In this document: piece after piece, positions 16,417 through 25,495 of the stretch | Position numbering within the stretch: the stretch's first letter is position 1 | Layout of the letters: every line of letters starts with the position of its first letter | Assembly: GCA_049295575.1 (NCBI GenBank) | Contig: JBAQQX010000001.1 | Location: 124,001 to 188,000, forward strand | Length of the DNA stretch: 64,000 bases | Direction of reading: 5' to 3' | Source of the DNA: UBA6022 sp049295575 | GTDB taxonomy: Bacteria > Patescibacteriota > Saccharimonadia > Saccharimonadales > Saccharimonadaceae | The notes under the pieces: generated by a model | What the model was told of the DNA's origin: nothing | Databases searched by the model: none | Seen by the model: the letters and a program-made list of their open reading frames with translations, nothing else | Program-made: the position numbers and the translations under genes

Positions 16417-17346
16417 ATGATTCGCTATTACGCTAAACACTCTCTGAATGAGGATTTCCAGCTCCTTAAGACACCTCGGCAGGACAATGTTTGGCTATTT
16501 GCGACTGATGTTAATCTTGCTGAAGTAGAAGAGGTGTCATCTCGTTACCAATTCGATCACAATATTACTCGAGACGTGCTCGACAGGGATGAGTTGCCTC
16601 GTATTGAATATAAAAATGATACGCTATACGTCTTTTTGCGCAGTGCAACTCGCAATAAACGCGGAGAGGTGATTACAAGTCCTTTACTTAGTGTCGTACA
16701 GCCGACTGTTTTTGCTACTATGATGCCGGGCAGTGCGCTTAATCCAGAGACGATTATGCAGACTGAATTAATGATTCGGGACGACACGACAGTCTTGCTG
16801 TTGAATACATTCGCTCGTGTTGTTGCTGACTATGAAAGTCTTATTCATCGAACGGCACACTATATTAAAGACACAGGCCATCGCCTGCGTACTCACGATG
16901 TAAATAACAGGGATTTTATTCGCTTTGTAACTATTGAGGACAACCTCAATGAATATACAATGAACCTGGATGGTATGTTAGCCGTCGCTAGTCGTTTGCA
17001 GGAAAATAAACATGAGCTATTTACGACAAACGACGTCGAGGCAATTGAAGACATTATTCTTTACCTGAAGCAGTTGCTCGTGGCTGTCGAGAGTCACAGT
17101 CAGAGCATTACGAGTATTCGTAACGCCTACAGTACGATTGCAAATAACACGCTTAACCAGCGAATGAAGATACTGACTATGCTGACAGTATTAATTGCTT
17201 TGCCGAATGTTTTTTATGGTATGTACGGCATGAATATCGACCTGCCATTTCAAAATGAGCCATGGGCATATACAGCTATCATCGGCTTTACAGCACTCCT
17301 TCTTGTGACTATCGCATTTGTCGCCTTTCGAAAACGCTTCTTCTAA
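16417..17346 (+). CDS. corA: CorA-type Mg2+/divalent cation channel
   Basis: A 309-residue CorA: an N-terminal cytosolic domain of about 240 residues with a long stalk helix, two membrane helices at the C-terminus, and the pore signature YGMN (GMYGMNIDLPF) at the end of the first one. It forms pentameric channels for Mg2+, Co2+ or Ni2+. TATACT at 16403-16408 lies eight bases before the ATG (leaderless), so it is transcribed apart from the exporter although only 24 bases follow that gene. Confidence 0.92.
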   Translation: MIRYYAKHSLNEDFQLLKTPRQDNVWLFATDVNLAEVEEVSSRYQFDHNITRDVLDRDELPRIEYKNDTLYVFLRSATRNKRGEVITSPLLSVVQPTVFATMMPGSALNPETIMQTELMIRDDTTVLLLNTFARVVADYESLIHRTAHYIKDTGHRLRTHDVNNRDFIRFVTIEDNLNEYTMNLDGMLAVASRLQENKHELFTTNDVEAIEDIILYLKQLLVAVESHSQSITSIRNAYSTIANNTLNQRMKILTMLTVLIALPNVFYGMYGMNIDLPFQNEPWAYTAIIGFTALLLVTIAFVAFRKRFF

Positions 17347-17364
17347 ATGGAGCCCCTTCTGCAT

Positions 17365-17396
17365 TTCTTGTTATAACCACAAGAAGGATGTATAGT
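17365..17396 (+). promoter_or_regulatory. promoter with inverted repeat for the large surface protein
   Basis: TTGTTA (17369-17374) and TATAGT (17391-17396) are 16 bases apart. A perfect inverted repeat TTCTTGT / ACAAGAA (17365-17371 and 17379-17385) covers the -35 and the spacer, a place where a repressor would block polymerase. The repeat could instead be a weak corA terminator, but it has no T run. Confidence 0.5.
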
Positions 17397-17406
17397 TTGT
17401 AGTAAT

Positions 17407-20400
17407 ATGCGCATCAAACGAGGAGTACGTACGGGAGTGGGTGCATGGCTTCGCATTAAGCAGTTTTTTGATGTGCCGCGTCAACTTGTGTTACTTTTCA
17501 GCTGTCTCATTGTATTGGGTGGTGCGACACTTATCTGGCGGGCCGCGTATGCTACGCCGCCGTGTCCATGTACTATCTTTTCCACTCAGCCTTCTATTGA
17601 GCCAGGCTCATATAGTGAGCCTGGCGGCATTGAGCTAGGGATTAAAATGCGGTTTGATCACGATGGTTATATTTCGGGTATTCGCTTCTATAAGGGCCCG
17701 ATGATGGGGGGTATTCACAGCGCGTCACTGTGGAATTCAACAGGTACAGTAAGGATGGCTAATGCGACGTTTATTAATGAATCTGCGTCAGGTTGGCAGG
17801 AAGTTCAGTTTGCGCCGGTTGCGGTTACGGCCAATGCGACGTATACGGCTTCCGTGTTTATGGAAGACGGTAACTATGTTGCAACGGGAAATTACTTTAC
17901 AAGCCAGATTAACAATTCCCCGTTTATTATTCAGAAACATGATGAAGCATGGGACGGAACAGGCAATGCAGGCCAGGGTTCATTCGCTAGTTCATCAACC
18001 AGTGTCTATCCGCGCAGTTCGTACAACGCTACAAATTACTGGATTGACGCTACTTATATTGCCTCCACTGATGCGGTGCCCGCTGCTATAACGGCACAAA
18101 GTCCAGCGGTTAATGCGACCAATGTGGCGGTGACTGACGTGGTCACTGCCACATTCGATAAGCGACTAAATCCAGCAACTGTTTCTTCCGATTCCGTTCT
18201 TGTTGTTGACCAGGACGGTCAATCAGTCGTTGGTGTCGTCGACTATAGCACTCCGGCATCGACGATTAAGTTTCTTGCGGACGAATTATGGCAACCTGGC
18301 CGTACATACAGGGTAATTATTAAGGGCGGCGAAGGGGGAGTAGAAGATTTTGACGGCCACTCACTGGCGGCCGATATAAGCTGGACATTTACGGCATCAA
18401 CCACGCCGCTGCTCTGTCCCTGCTCGCTGCAAGATAAGCAGCTACCAACAGGTTCAACGACGTATCGCGAGACCTATAGCAGTGGCCTTGAGCTAGGTCT
18501 TAAGATTGTACCAACCACTAACGGCTACATAACGGCGCTTCGCTTTTATAAGCCACTTATCAGCCCAGACGCTAGTCATATTGGTCACGTATGGGACGGG
18601 CAGGGAAATTTATTAGCAACGGCAACAACGGTGGATGAGAGTGAGTATGGCTGGCAAGAGGCGACATTAGATATGCCGCTGAGCGTGACAAAAGACCAAT
18701 TGTACATTCTGTCATTTGGTCTATCGACTGGAGATTACCAGGCAAACTTTGGCAAGCTGGCGACGCCGCTTGTATCGCCAGGATTTACGGCATATCCATC
18801 GAATGATCAGCGCAACTCTGCCTTGGGGAGTGGGACGGCAAATTCTGTCTATACGACCATAGCCGGTAACTACCCATCAAGCCCGAGCGTTAATAACGCT
18901 TATTACTATATTGATGCGGTCTTCAGCAAGCAAGCACAAGATCGCTCGCCCCTTGTTATCGTAGGGTCGGAGCCGACCGACAAGAGTTATGCGGTTGCGC
19001 GGTCAACTCCTATTCGACTAACTTTTGACCAGGCACTGAATCCAGCTACGGTGACAACCGCAACCGTAGAGCTACGTAATAGCGCGAATCAGCTGGTGTC
19101 TCGTACTGTGTCTGTCGATCCGGCGCGTCGAGCAATTGAAGTGACTCCGACAGAAGCATTAAGAGCTAACATGAGCTATACGGTGACAATTCAGCCAGGC
19201 ATAGAGGATAAGCGTGGTGTGGCACTTAGCGATGCCTATAGCTGGTCATTTACAACAGGTGCAGCGACGAACCCGATTGATATCAACCGAGGGGCTGGCG
19301 GGCCTATCCTTATCTTAACTACACCAGGAGACGCCTACGGAAACTATTATGCCGAAATCCTTCGGACTGAAGGTATTCCTTATTTTGATGTAAAGAGTAT
19401 AGACCAACTGACGCTAGAGTTACTTGCTGATTATGTCACGGTAATTGTCGCTCAGGCGAATTTGAATCAGCCACAAGTAGACGTGCTGCGATCGTGGACG
19501 GGGGCAGGGGGCAATTTGATAGCAATGCGGCCAGATAAAAAACTAGCTGAACTTGCCGGTCTAACCGACATCGGTGCTACGAGCTTGAATCAGTATTTGC
19601 GTGTCGATCCGGCTACGACTGCTGGCGCGGGGATTGTCAGTCAATCGATTCAATTCAAGGGCTTGGCTGATCAGTATGTGTCAAGTGGGGCGACGACAAT
19701 CGCCCAGCTCTATAGTGATGCGACGGCATCGACGCCTTTTCCTGCCGTTACTACTCGAGCTGTCGGCCGGGGGACAGCTAGTGTCTTTACGTATGATCTC
19801 GCGCGCTCGGTAATTGCACTTCATCAAGGTAACCAGGCATGGTCGGCCCAGGATCGTAATGGTGACGGGGTTATACGCACGAATGATCTTTTCTATGGAG
19901 CGAAGCTCGGCGATACCCAGTCCGACTGGCTTGATCCGGATAAGATGGCTATTCCACAGGCCGACGAGCAACAGCGCCTATTGATCAACCTTATGACCGA
20001 AGTGACAAGAGACAAATTACCGATGCCGCGCTTTTGGTATTTGCCGAATAACCAAAAGGCCGCATTGGTGCTGGCTGGAGATGACCACAATTTAGCAGAT
20101 CATGAAGGCACGCGACAACATCTCAATAACTGGCTAAATCAAAGCACTCCGGGCTGCTCAGTGGTCGACTGGCAATGCCTACGCGCAACCCACTATGTAT
20201 TTGCAGGTTCAGGCCTGACTGATGCGCAGGCATCTCAGTTAGTAGAATACGGCTTTGAGATTGGTGATCATCCGTCTGAAGATGGCCAGTGTAGCTATGA
20301 TGATACATATAGTGAGCTATATGGACAGTATTCGTCCGATTTGACAGTATGGCGATCTAAGTATAGTAGCGTACCTCACCAGACTTCGGCGCGGTATCAC

Positions 20401-21360
20401 TGCTATAGCTGGAGCAACTGGGATATGATGCCGCGAGCCAACCAGGCCCTTGGAGTGCGATATGACCTCAATACAGTAGCCTATCCCGCCAGCTGGGTAA
20501 GCTCGCGTAGCCCTATGGTAACGGGATCAGGTATGAATATGCGATTCACAGATACCACGGGAGCGCTACTTGACGTTCACCAAGGTGTTACTAATTTTGA
20601 CAATACTGCCGCTAACGAAACGGCAATTGCTGCAATGCTTGATAACGCAATTGGCGTTAATGGGTACTATGGTATATTCGGCAGTCACTATGATATGGGT
20701 CCAGAGGACCTATATCACAAAAAGCTTACTGACATGGCTAGGAGCCGAGGAGTGCCTCTCATTAGCGCAGAGCAGGCGCTTGAGTGGTTAACAAGCCGAG
20801 AGCAATCAACAATACGCGAGATGGACGGTTCGACGCCAGGGAGGCTAGTATTCGGCATCGAGGCTAGTGAAGGCGCCCATGGCTTACAGGCCATGCTCCC
20901 GTTCCGTGATGCTAGTGGTACAATAGCGCGTCTTCTGTGCGATGGTGTGGAAGTTAACTATCACTTAAAAGTAGTAAAGGGTGTGTCATATGCTGTATTT
21001 GATGCGCGACCGGGTAGCTATGAAGCCACCTATAGCGATTATGGTCAGGCTGTTGTCGAACTAGAAGATTCACCTAAAAGTACGACTATCGTAACACCAT
21101 TTCAGCGGCAGGGTATCGAACAGCAACCTTCCGAGGAGGAGTTAGTAACGCCAGCTAGTATGTCTAATGCTCCATCTGGGCGGCGCTCATCGTCATCGGA
21201 TCGCGCGACTCAGTCCGAGCCGACAGTAGAAACCTCGGCTCCCTGGTATAGCTCTCCAGCCGTCGTTGTAACGGGTGTGGGTGTTACTGTAGCAACAGTT
21301 GCAGGCACTAGTTGGTGGCTGGGAGCGGTGCGTCGTCGTAATAACAACGGTAATATATAA
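17407..21360 (+). CDS. giant surface protein: 2 x DUF4082, 2 x Ig-like, NodB-like region, C-terminal anchor
   Basis: A 1317-residue exported protein. A membrane segment or signal lies at about 27-46. Two DUF4082 repeats (55-215 and 337-505, both opening with a CPC motif) each precede a bacterial Ig-like domain (228-331 and 515-618, with NPATV and SWTFT). Residues 631-858 resemble a glutamine-amidotransferase-like fold (PILILTTPGDAYGNYY). Residues 875-1131 look like a NodB polysaccharide deacetylase barrel, with AGDDHN near 890, GDHPSED near 952 and GSHYDMG near 1091 as candidate metal or catalytic motifs. A Ser-rich linker and a C-terminal helix (1283-1303) with basic tail follow. No LPXTG motif is visible. 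Probable role: surface glycan binding or editing, perhaps in host contact. TATAGT lies ten bases before the ATG. Confidence 0.75.
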   Translation: MRIKRGVRTGVGAWLRIKQFFDVPRQLVLLFSCLIVLGGATLIWRAAYATPPCPCTIFSTQPSIEPGSYSEPGGIELGIKMRFDHDGYISGIRFYKGPMMGGIHSASLWNSTGTVRMANATFINESASGWQEVQFAPVAVTANATYTASVFMEDGNYVATGNYFTSQINNSPFIIQKHDEAWDGTGNAGQGSFASSSTSVYPRSSYNATNYWIDATYIASTDAVPAAITAQSPAVNATNVAVTDVVTATFDKRLNPATVSSDSVLVVDQDGQSVVGVVDYSTPASTIKFLADELWQPGRTYRVIIKGGEGGVEDFDGHSLAADISWTFTASTTPLLCPCSLQDKQLPTGSTTYRETYSSGLELGLKIVPTTNGYITALRFYKPLISPDASHIGHVWDGQGNLLATATTVDESEYGWQEATLDMPLSVTKDQLYILSFGLSTGDYQANFGKLATPLVSPGFTAYPSNDQRNSALGSGTANSVYTTIAGNYPSSPSVNNAYYYIDAVFSKQAQDRSPLVIVGSEPTDKSYAVARSTPIRLTFDQALNPATVTTATVELRNSANQLVSRTVSVDPARRAIEVTPTEALRANMSYTVTIQPGIEDKRGVALSDAYSWSFTTGAATNPIDINRGAGGPILILTTPGDAYGNYYAEILRTEGIPYFDVKSIDQLTLELLADYVTVIVAQANLNQPQVDVLRSWTGAGGNLIAMRPDKKLAELAGLTDIGATSLNQYLRVDPATTAGAGIVSQSIQFKGLADQYVSSGATTIAQLYSDATASTPFPAVTTRAVGRGTASVFTYDLARSVIALHQGNQAWSAQDRNGDGVIRTNDLFYGAKLGDTQSDWLDPDKMAIPQADEQQRLLINLMTEVTRDKLPMPRFWYLPNNQKAALVLAGDDHNLADHEGTRQHLNNWLNQSTPGCSVVDWQCLRATHYVFAGSGLTDAQASQLVEYGFEIGDHPSEDGQCSYDDTYSELYGQYSSDLTVWRSKYSSVPHQTSARYHCYSWSNWDMMPRANQALGVRYDLNTVAYPASWVSSRSPMVTGSGMNMRFTDTTGALLDVHQGVTNFDNTAANETAIAAMLDNAIGVNGYYGIFGSHYDMGPEDLYHKKLTDMARSRGVPLISAEQALEWLTSREQSTIREMDGSTPGRLVFGIEASEGAHGLQAMLPFRDASGTIARLLCDGVEVNYHLKVVKGVSYAVFDARPGSYEATYSDYGQAVVELEDSPKSTTIVTPFQRQGIEQQPSEEELVTPASMSNAPSGRRSSSSDRATQSEPTVETSAPWYSSPAVVVTGVGVTVATVAGTSWWLGAVRRRNNNGNI

Positions 21361-21367
21361 AAAGTCC

Positions 21368-21462
21368 TTGCATCGAGAGGGGTCTATCGCCTATAGTATT
21401 AAACAATAGCGTGATCAAATCACGCGTTACTTGACGCACGTAGGTCGTGCTGTTATTATAGT
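21368..21462 (+). promoter_or_regulatory. tandem promoters of a candidate non-coding RNA
   Basis: P1 is TTGCAT (21368-21373), 18 bases, TATAGT (21392-21397). P2 is TTGACG (21431-21436), 17 bases, TATTAT (21454-21459). Between them lies a perfect palindrome GCGTGAT-CAA-ATCACGC (21409-21425), just after the predicted P1 start. Confidence 0.5.
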
Positions 21463-21549
21463 TGATGTGTCTCGCGCCAAAACACGAAAATTTTAATTTA
21501 AAGGTCGAAGCGCGTGAGGCTGTACATAGTACAAGGAGTACAATAACAC

Positions 21550-21642
21550 ATGCCAATAGCTATCGAATTTGTGTCTACGCGACGCAAAAAGATTGCAGTG
21601 GATGTGGTGCCTGCCGAATGGCAACTGTATATCGCCCACTAG
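21550..21642 (+). CDS. possible 30-residue small protein inside the candidate RNA
   Basis: A frame for 30 residues (MPIAIEFVSTRRKK, then IAVDVVPAEWQLYIAH) with AAGGAG 11 bases upstream and TACAAT (21539-21544) five bases before the ATG. Both patterns are used for real genes in this window, so the transcript might be an mRNA for a microprotein. Confidence 0.3.
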   Translation: MPIAIEFVSTRRKKIAVDVVPAEWQLYIAH

Positions 21643-21698
21643 AACCAATTTACGGTTCATATGAAATCTCTCCCCGAGATTTCATCCCTCAAAAAAAT

Positions 21699-21726
21699 AA
21701 ACCACCCCAAGGCACCGGGGTGGTTT
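21699..21726. terminator. bidirectional terminator between candidate RNA and dsbA-like gene
   Basis: Ten-base stem AAACCACCCC / GGGGTGGTTT with an eight-base loop. A run of T lies on both sides (AAAAAAATAA before it reads TTATTTTTTT on the minus strand), so it serves the plus-strand RNA and the minus-strand thioredoxin gene. Confidence 0.85.
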
Positions 21727-21747
21727 TTAGTTGTTAACGGGTTAAGA

Positions 21748-22449
21748 TTACTTTGTTTCTGCAGGTAGTTCGATGTTTTGTTTCTTCATCTCTGATTTAA
21801 GGAGGTCCTCAAGCTTCGTGCTGTCAGTAAGCACTGCTAGTTCAACGGCCTGGCCATTGAGGAAAACACTTGGTGTTCCGGAGACCTTATCCTTTTTTCC
21901 AAGTGCTAGGTCGAAGTTGATCTTCTTCGTTACGCTAGGGCCGGCAAGGTCGGCGTTGAATGTGTCTACATTAAGACCAAGCTCCTTGGCAGCATTCGTG
22001 AAGTATGCTCCACGGTCATTGGCTGAGATTGTACCCCAGCTCGACTGGCTTTCAAAGATCTTGTTGTGCATTTCCCAGTATTTTCCTTGAAGACCAGCAG
22101 CTTCAACAGCTGCTGCTGCTGCACGTGCGTTCGGATGAAGACTCGTGAGCGGGAAGTTTCGGTACACAAAAGCAATTTGGTCCTTGTACTTTTCAGTTAA
22201 AGGTTTGATGATCGGGTGGACGGTGCCACATGTCGGACACTGGAAGTCGCCGTACTCGACCAATATTACTTTACTATCTGCCTTGCCGTACACTCGATCG
22301 GCAATATTACCAGAGGCTTCACTGGCGCTTAATATACTGTTTGTATTAATGCTATTGACGTCGACCTTGCCGCGTCCAGATACGACGACGAGAGCCGCTA
22401 ATAGACCGACGGCCACGACTGCAAAAATAATCCATGCTTTTTTATCCAC
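21748..22449 (-). CDS. DsbA-like thiol-disulfide oxidoreductase, membrane-anchored
   Basis: A 233-residue protein with an N-terminal membrane anchor (about 6-26) and an extracytoplasmic DsbA/DSBA-like thioredoxin domain. The active site is CPTC in YGDFQCPTCGTVHP. The cis-Pro loop is SGTPSVFLNG. It should form or shuffle disulfides in exported proteins; candidates here are the Cys-rich prepilin at 5643 and the large surface protein. No DsbB or VKOR partner is in the window. The start is GTG with AAGGAG upstream. Confidence 0.9.
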   Translation of the reverse strand: MDKKAWIIFAVVAVGLLAALVVVSGRGKVDVNSINTNSILSASEASGNIADRVYGKADSKVILVEYGDFQCPTCGTVHPIIKPLTEKYKDQIAFVYRNFPLTSLHPNARAAAAAVEAAGLQGKYWEMHNKIFESQSSWGTISANDRGAYFTNAAKELGLNVDTFNADLAGPSVTKKINFDLALGKKDKVSGTPSVFLNGQAVELAVLTDSTKLEDLLKSEMKKQNIELPAETK

Positions 22450-22533
22450 TAAAGAACTCCTTATGATTACTATATTTAGTGTAGTAGATAATAAGTGTTG
22501 TCACAAGCCGACATGGGGTACAATGAAGGTAGA

Positions 22534-23550
22534 ATGTTTACGTTTACGGTAATTATCCTTGTTGTGGTTTTTGCACTTTTGATTCTTGCGGCTGGTGTGC
22601 GGCCAACGCACAGTGCAATGAGCCAGTTTGAGCTTGATCGTCGCCAGGCGACTGGCGATAAGATAGCAGTAGAGGTGGCTCGTCGCGAAAAGCTTCTCGA
22701 TGATGTCATTTCGCTTCAGCGCGCAGTGGTTGCGCTATTTTTAGTAATGTCGGTCGTACTGGCAGTTTCGGCATTTGGCTGGCTTTTTGGAACGATACTC
22801 GCAGTCGCTATCGCACTTGAGTACGGAGTTGTAGCAAGGATGCGCCCAGTGCAGTCACGAGCTCAACAGATATATGTGCGCTACGAAGGGCGGTTGCTTA
22901 ATTTTGTTGAAAAATTCCCTATGATAGCACGACTGCTTCGTAGTGTAAGCGACGAGACCGCACCGAGTCGTCAACTCGATTCACGCGAAGAACTCGAGCA
23001 CCTTGTCTCGAGGAGTGGCTCATTAATAACCTCTGATGAACGTAAACTAATTCTTCACAGTCTTACATTCGGAAGCCGTACTGTTAATGAGATTATGACA
23101 CCAAAGGGAATGATCGACAGTATTGATAAAAAAGAACTGCTCGGTCCTCTTGTACTCGACGACCTTCATAAAACAGGCCATAGCCGCTTCCCGGTGATCG
23201 ATAAGGACATCGATCATGTCGTTGGCATGCTGTATGTCCAGGATCTACTAACTGCTGGTGCAAAACGATCTGAAACGGTCGAAAAGACCATGGCATCCCA
23301 AGTATTCTATATTCGCGAAGACCAGAGTCTCCATCATGCACTATCGGCATTTCTTCGCACTCATCACCATCTATTCATTGTCGTTAATGAATTCCGCGAA
23401 ACCGTCGGTCTTATTAGTCTAGAGGATGTACTTGAGGCACTTCTTGGACGCAAAATAATTGACGAATTTGATGCCCATGATGATCTTCGTGCGGTCGCAC
23501 TTCGTAATCCACACGGCAATAACCATCCGCCAACCAGCCAAGACGTCTAG
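22534..23550 (+). CDS. CBS-domain membrane protein (CorC/HlyC-like)
   Basis: About 338 residues. A hydrophobic helix lies at 1-20, two more at about 75-110, and a CBS pair spans about 180-310 (SRTVNEIMTPKGMIDSI, GHSRFPVIDKDIDHVVGMLYVQDLL, HHLFIVVNEFRETVGLISLEDVLEALLG). This is the CBS core of CNNM/CorC transporters, but the N-terminal DUF21 is reduced to three helices. It may regulate ion transport by binding nucleotides. I start at ATG 22534 because TACAAT (22519-22524) lies nine bases before it; an upstream GTG at 22495 would cross this promoter. Confidence 0.8.
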   Translation: MFTFTVIILVVVFALLILAAGVRPTHSAMSQFELDRRQATGDKIAVEVARREKLLDDVISLQRAVVALFLVMSVVLAVSAFGWLFGTILAVAIALEYGVVARMRPVQSRAQQIYVRYEGRLLNFVEKFPMIARLLRSVSDETAPSRQLDSREELEHLVSRSGSLITSDERKLILHSLTFGSRTVNEIMTPKGMIDSIDKKELLGPLVLDDLHKTGHSRFPVIDKDIDHVVGMLYVQDLLTAGAKRSETVEKTMASQVFYIREDQSLHHALSAFLRTHHHLFIVVNEFRETVGLISLEDVLEALLGRKIIDEFDAHDDLRAVALRNPHGNNHPPTSQDV

Positions 23551-23618
23551 ATCTATTGCCTTTACAGTGGTAAAATGGCCATATATGACATGGCGAGTAG
23601 TAATCGATAATAATCAAC

Positions 23619-23658
23619 GGGTCGGCAAGTAGCTAGGCGAGCTGCTTGTGATCGACCC
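23619..23658 (+). promoter_or_regulatory. hairpin in the aspS 5' leader
   Basis: GGGTCG (23619-23624) pairs with CGACCC (23653-23658), and inside it CAAG/CTTG and AGCT/AGCT pair around a five-base loop. A TAAAAT -10 near 23570 would give a leader of about 125 bases, long for this genome. There is no T run, so it is not a simple terminator. It could control translation or stability of the synthetase mRNA. T-box elements (T-box sequence UGGN-type bulge) are not evident. Confidence 0.4.
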
Positions 23659-23702
23659 ATTCTTGGCCATTAACACTATCTAATCCAAAAGGAATTATTA
23701 TT

Positions 23703-25481
23703 ATGACACGAACACTCGTCCGAGATTTAGGCATAAACGTTGGTATGACACGTACCGTCAGTGGTTGGGTACATGCCCGCCGCGACCACGGTGGACTGAT
23801 CTTTATTGATCTACGCGACCATACCGGTATTATTCAGATCGTCGTACAGCCGGAAAAGGCAGAATCATTTGCATTAGCAGAACAGGTTCGTGATGAATTT
23901 GTTATCTCTGTTACAGGGCTAATTAAAGAGCGCGATGAATCACTAAAAAATCCTAACATTCCAACTGGCGATATCGAACTAGTGGCTGATGAGCTGAGGG
24001 TACTTAACCGCTCCGAAGCGCTCCCAATTCCGGTTCACGGAGATGCACCACAGGCTAGCGAAGAGCTGCGCCTTAAATATCGTTATCTTGACCTTCGTCG
24101 TACGAAGATGCAAGACATGCTACGTATGCGCTCGGCATATTATCGTATTCTTCGTGACTATATGGAAGAACGTGAGTTCACAGAGGTAACGACACCGATT
24201 CTTGCAAACTCAAGCCCAGAAGGCGCCCGTGATTTCCTCGTGCCATCACGTGTTCACCCGGGTAAGTTTTATGCGTTACCGCAAGCTCCACAGCAGTTCA
24301 AGCAGCTGCTAATGATCGGTGGCGTGTCGCGCTACTACCAGATCGCGACTTGTTTCCGCGACGAAGATCCACGAGCCGATCGTCTGTACGGCGATTTTTA
24401 CCAGCTTGATCTTGAGATGTCCTTTGTTGAAGAAGGTGAGATCGTACGTTCAACAATGGAACCGCTTATTAAAAATTTGGTAACAAATTTTGCCGACAAG
24501 ACACTTGTTAGTGATGATGTGCCACGTATTCCATACCAAGAAGCAATGGATCGTTTCGGGTCAGACAAGCCAGACCTTCGTTTTGACATGGAATTGGTTG
24601 ACCTTTCGGATACGTTGGCGGGCACTGGTTTCGGCGTATTTGCCAACACAATTGCCGATGGCGGTGTCGTTAAGGCAATCCGAGTTGAAGGCGCAGCGAC
24701 ACTGAGCCGTTCACAAATCGATCAGTTTACTGCAATTGCAAAAAGCGAGGGCGCTGGCGGTCTAGCGTATCTGACATTTGTTGACGGTGAAGTAAAATCT
24801 CCAATTGCTAAGTTCCTAACAAGCGATGAACTACTTGCTATCAAGGAGCACCTTAATGCAAAAGACGGTGACGCAATTTTCTTCGGCGCCGACAGCCGAA
24901 CTGTTGTCAATAAAGTGCTCGGACGATTGCGCTCGGAGTTTGCGACGCACTTTAATCTAAAAGATCCGACTAAGGTCGCACTCGCTTGGATCGTTGATTT
25001 TCCGTTCTACGAATGGGATGATTCAGCTAAGAAGGTTGATTTTGGTCACAACCCATTCAGTATGCCGCGCGGTGGTGCCGAGGCACTTATTGCTGCAGAT
25101 ACTGACGAGAAAAAGTTAGCAATTGTTGCCGACCAGTACGATATGGTGATGAATGGGTATGAAATTGCTTCGGGTGCAGTCCGAAACCACAATCCTGAAG
25201 TAATGTATCAAGCCTTCGGTGTGCTCGGGTACAGTCGTGAATATGTCGAACAGAAGTTTGGCGCCATGCTAAGTGCCTTTAAATATGGTGCACCTCCGCA
25301 TGCTGGTATGGCATTTGGTGTCGATCGTATCTTTATGGTGTTGACTGACGAACCGAACATTCGTGAAGTTGTGGCGTTCCCAAAGAATGGTTCTGGAGTT
25401 GATCTTATGATGGACTCACCAAGTACAGTCGATGCCGCTCAACTTAAAGAGCTGTCGATCAAAACAGTCTTGTCCGAATAA
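23703..25481 (+). CDS. aspS: aspartyl-tRNA synthetase
   Basis: A 592-residue bacterial-type class IIb synthetase. The anticodon-binding OB fold is at about 15-105 (VSGWVHARRDHGGLIFIDLRD). Motif 2 is CFRDEDPRADR near 217-227. The GAD insertion is at about 285-420. Motif 3 is GMAFGVDRI near 540. Length and domain order match E. coli AspS (590). It charges tRNA-Asp in the cytosol. Whether it also mischarges tRNA-Asn, as in GatCAB users, cannot be decided here. A Shine-Dalgarno (AAGGA) lies before the ATG. Confidence 0.97.
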   Translation: MTRTLVRDLGINVGMTRTVSGWVHARRDHGGLIFIDLRDHTGIIQIVVQPEKAESFALAEQVRDEFVISVTGLIKERDESLKNPNIPTGDIELVADELRVLNRSEALPIPVHGDAPQASEELRLKYRYLDLRRTKMQDMLRMRSAYYRILRDYMEEREFTEVTTPILANSSPEGARDFLVPSRVHPGKFYALPQAPQQFKQLLMIGGVSRYYQIATCFRDEDPRADRLYGDFYQLDLEMSFVEEGEIVRSTMEPLIKNLVTNFADKTLVSDDVPRIPYQEAMDRFGSDKPDLRFDMELVDLSDTLAGTGFGVFANTIADGGVVKAIRVEGAATLSRSQIDQFTAIAKSEGAGGLAYLTFVDGEVKSPIAKFLTSDELLAIKEHLNAKDGDAIFFGADSRTVVNKVLGRLRSEFATHFNLKDPTKVALAWIVDFPFYEWDDSAKKVDFGHNPFSMPRGGAEALIAADTDEKKLAIVADQYDMVMNGYEIASGAVRNHNPEVMYQAFGVLGYSREYVEQKFGAMLSAFKYGAPPHAGMAFGVDRIFMVLTDEPNIREVVAFPKNGSGVDLMMDSPSTVDAAQLKELSIKTVLSE

Positions 25482-25495
25482 GGATACGAGTCTAG

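Larger units (their letters stand above)
21404..21730 (+). ncRNA. candidate structured non-coding RNA
   Basis: This 387-base gap between genes is not empty. Two promoters lead into about 265-325 bases that end at a strong terminator. Several stems can be drawn by eye: CGCGC / GCGCG (21473 and 21510), TGTAC / GTACA (21521-21533), GAACC / GGTTC (21642-21658), and a perfect ten-base stem ATGAAATCTC / GAGATTTCAT (21661-21685). It does not contain recognisable signatures of SRP RNA, tmRNA or RNase P RNA. The only reading frame across it runs through the terminator and looks non-coding, apart from the small frame at 21550. Confidence 0.4.

Noticed and set aside
21409..21425. GCGTGAT-CAA-ATCACGC palindrome as a second Crp/Fnr site
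   Set aside because: The half-sites resemble the site at 13966, but the spacer is three rather than four bases and the position relative to either promoter is not a standard activator location. A start-proximal hairpin is as likely.
21462..21737. A 91-residue frame across the gap after the surface-protein gene
   Set aside because: It runs through the terminator hairpin at 21699-21726, starts at the -10 box and has no protein-like pattern. The structured RNA reading is better.
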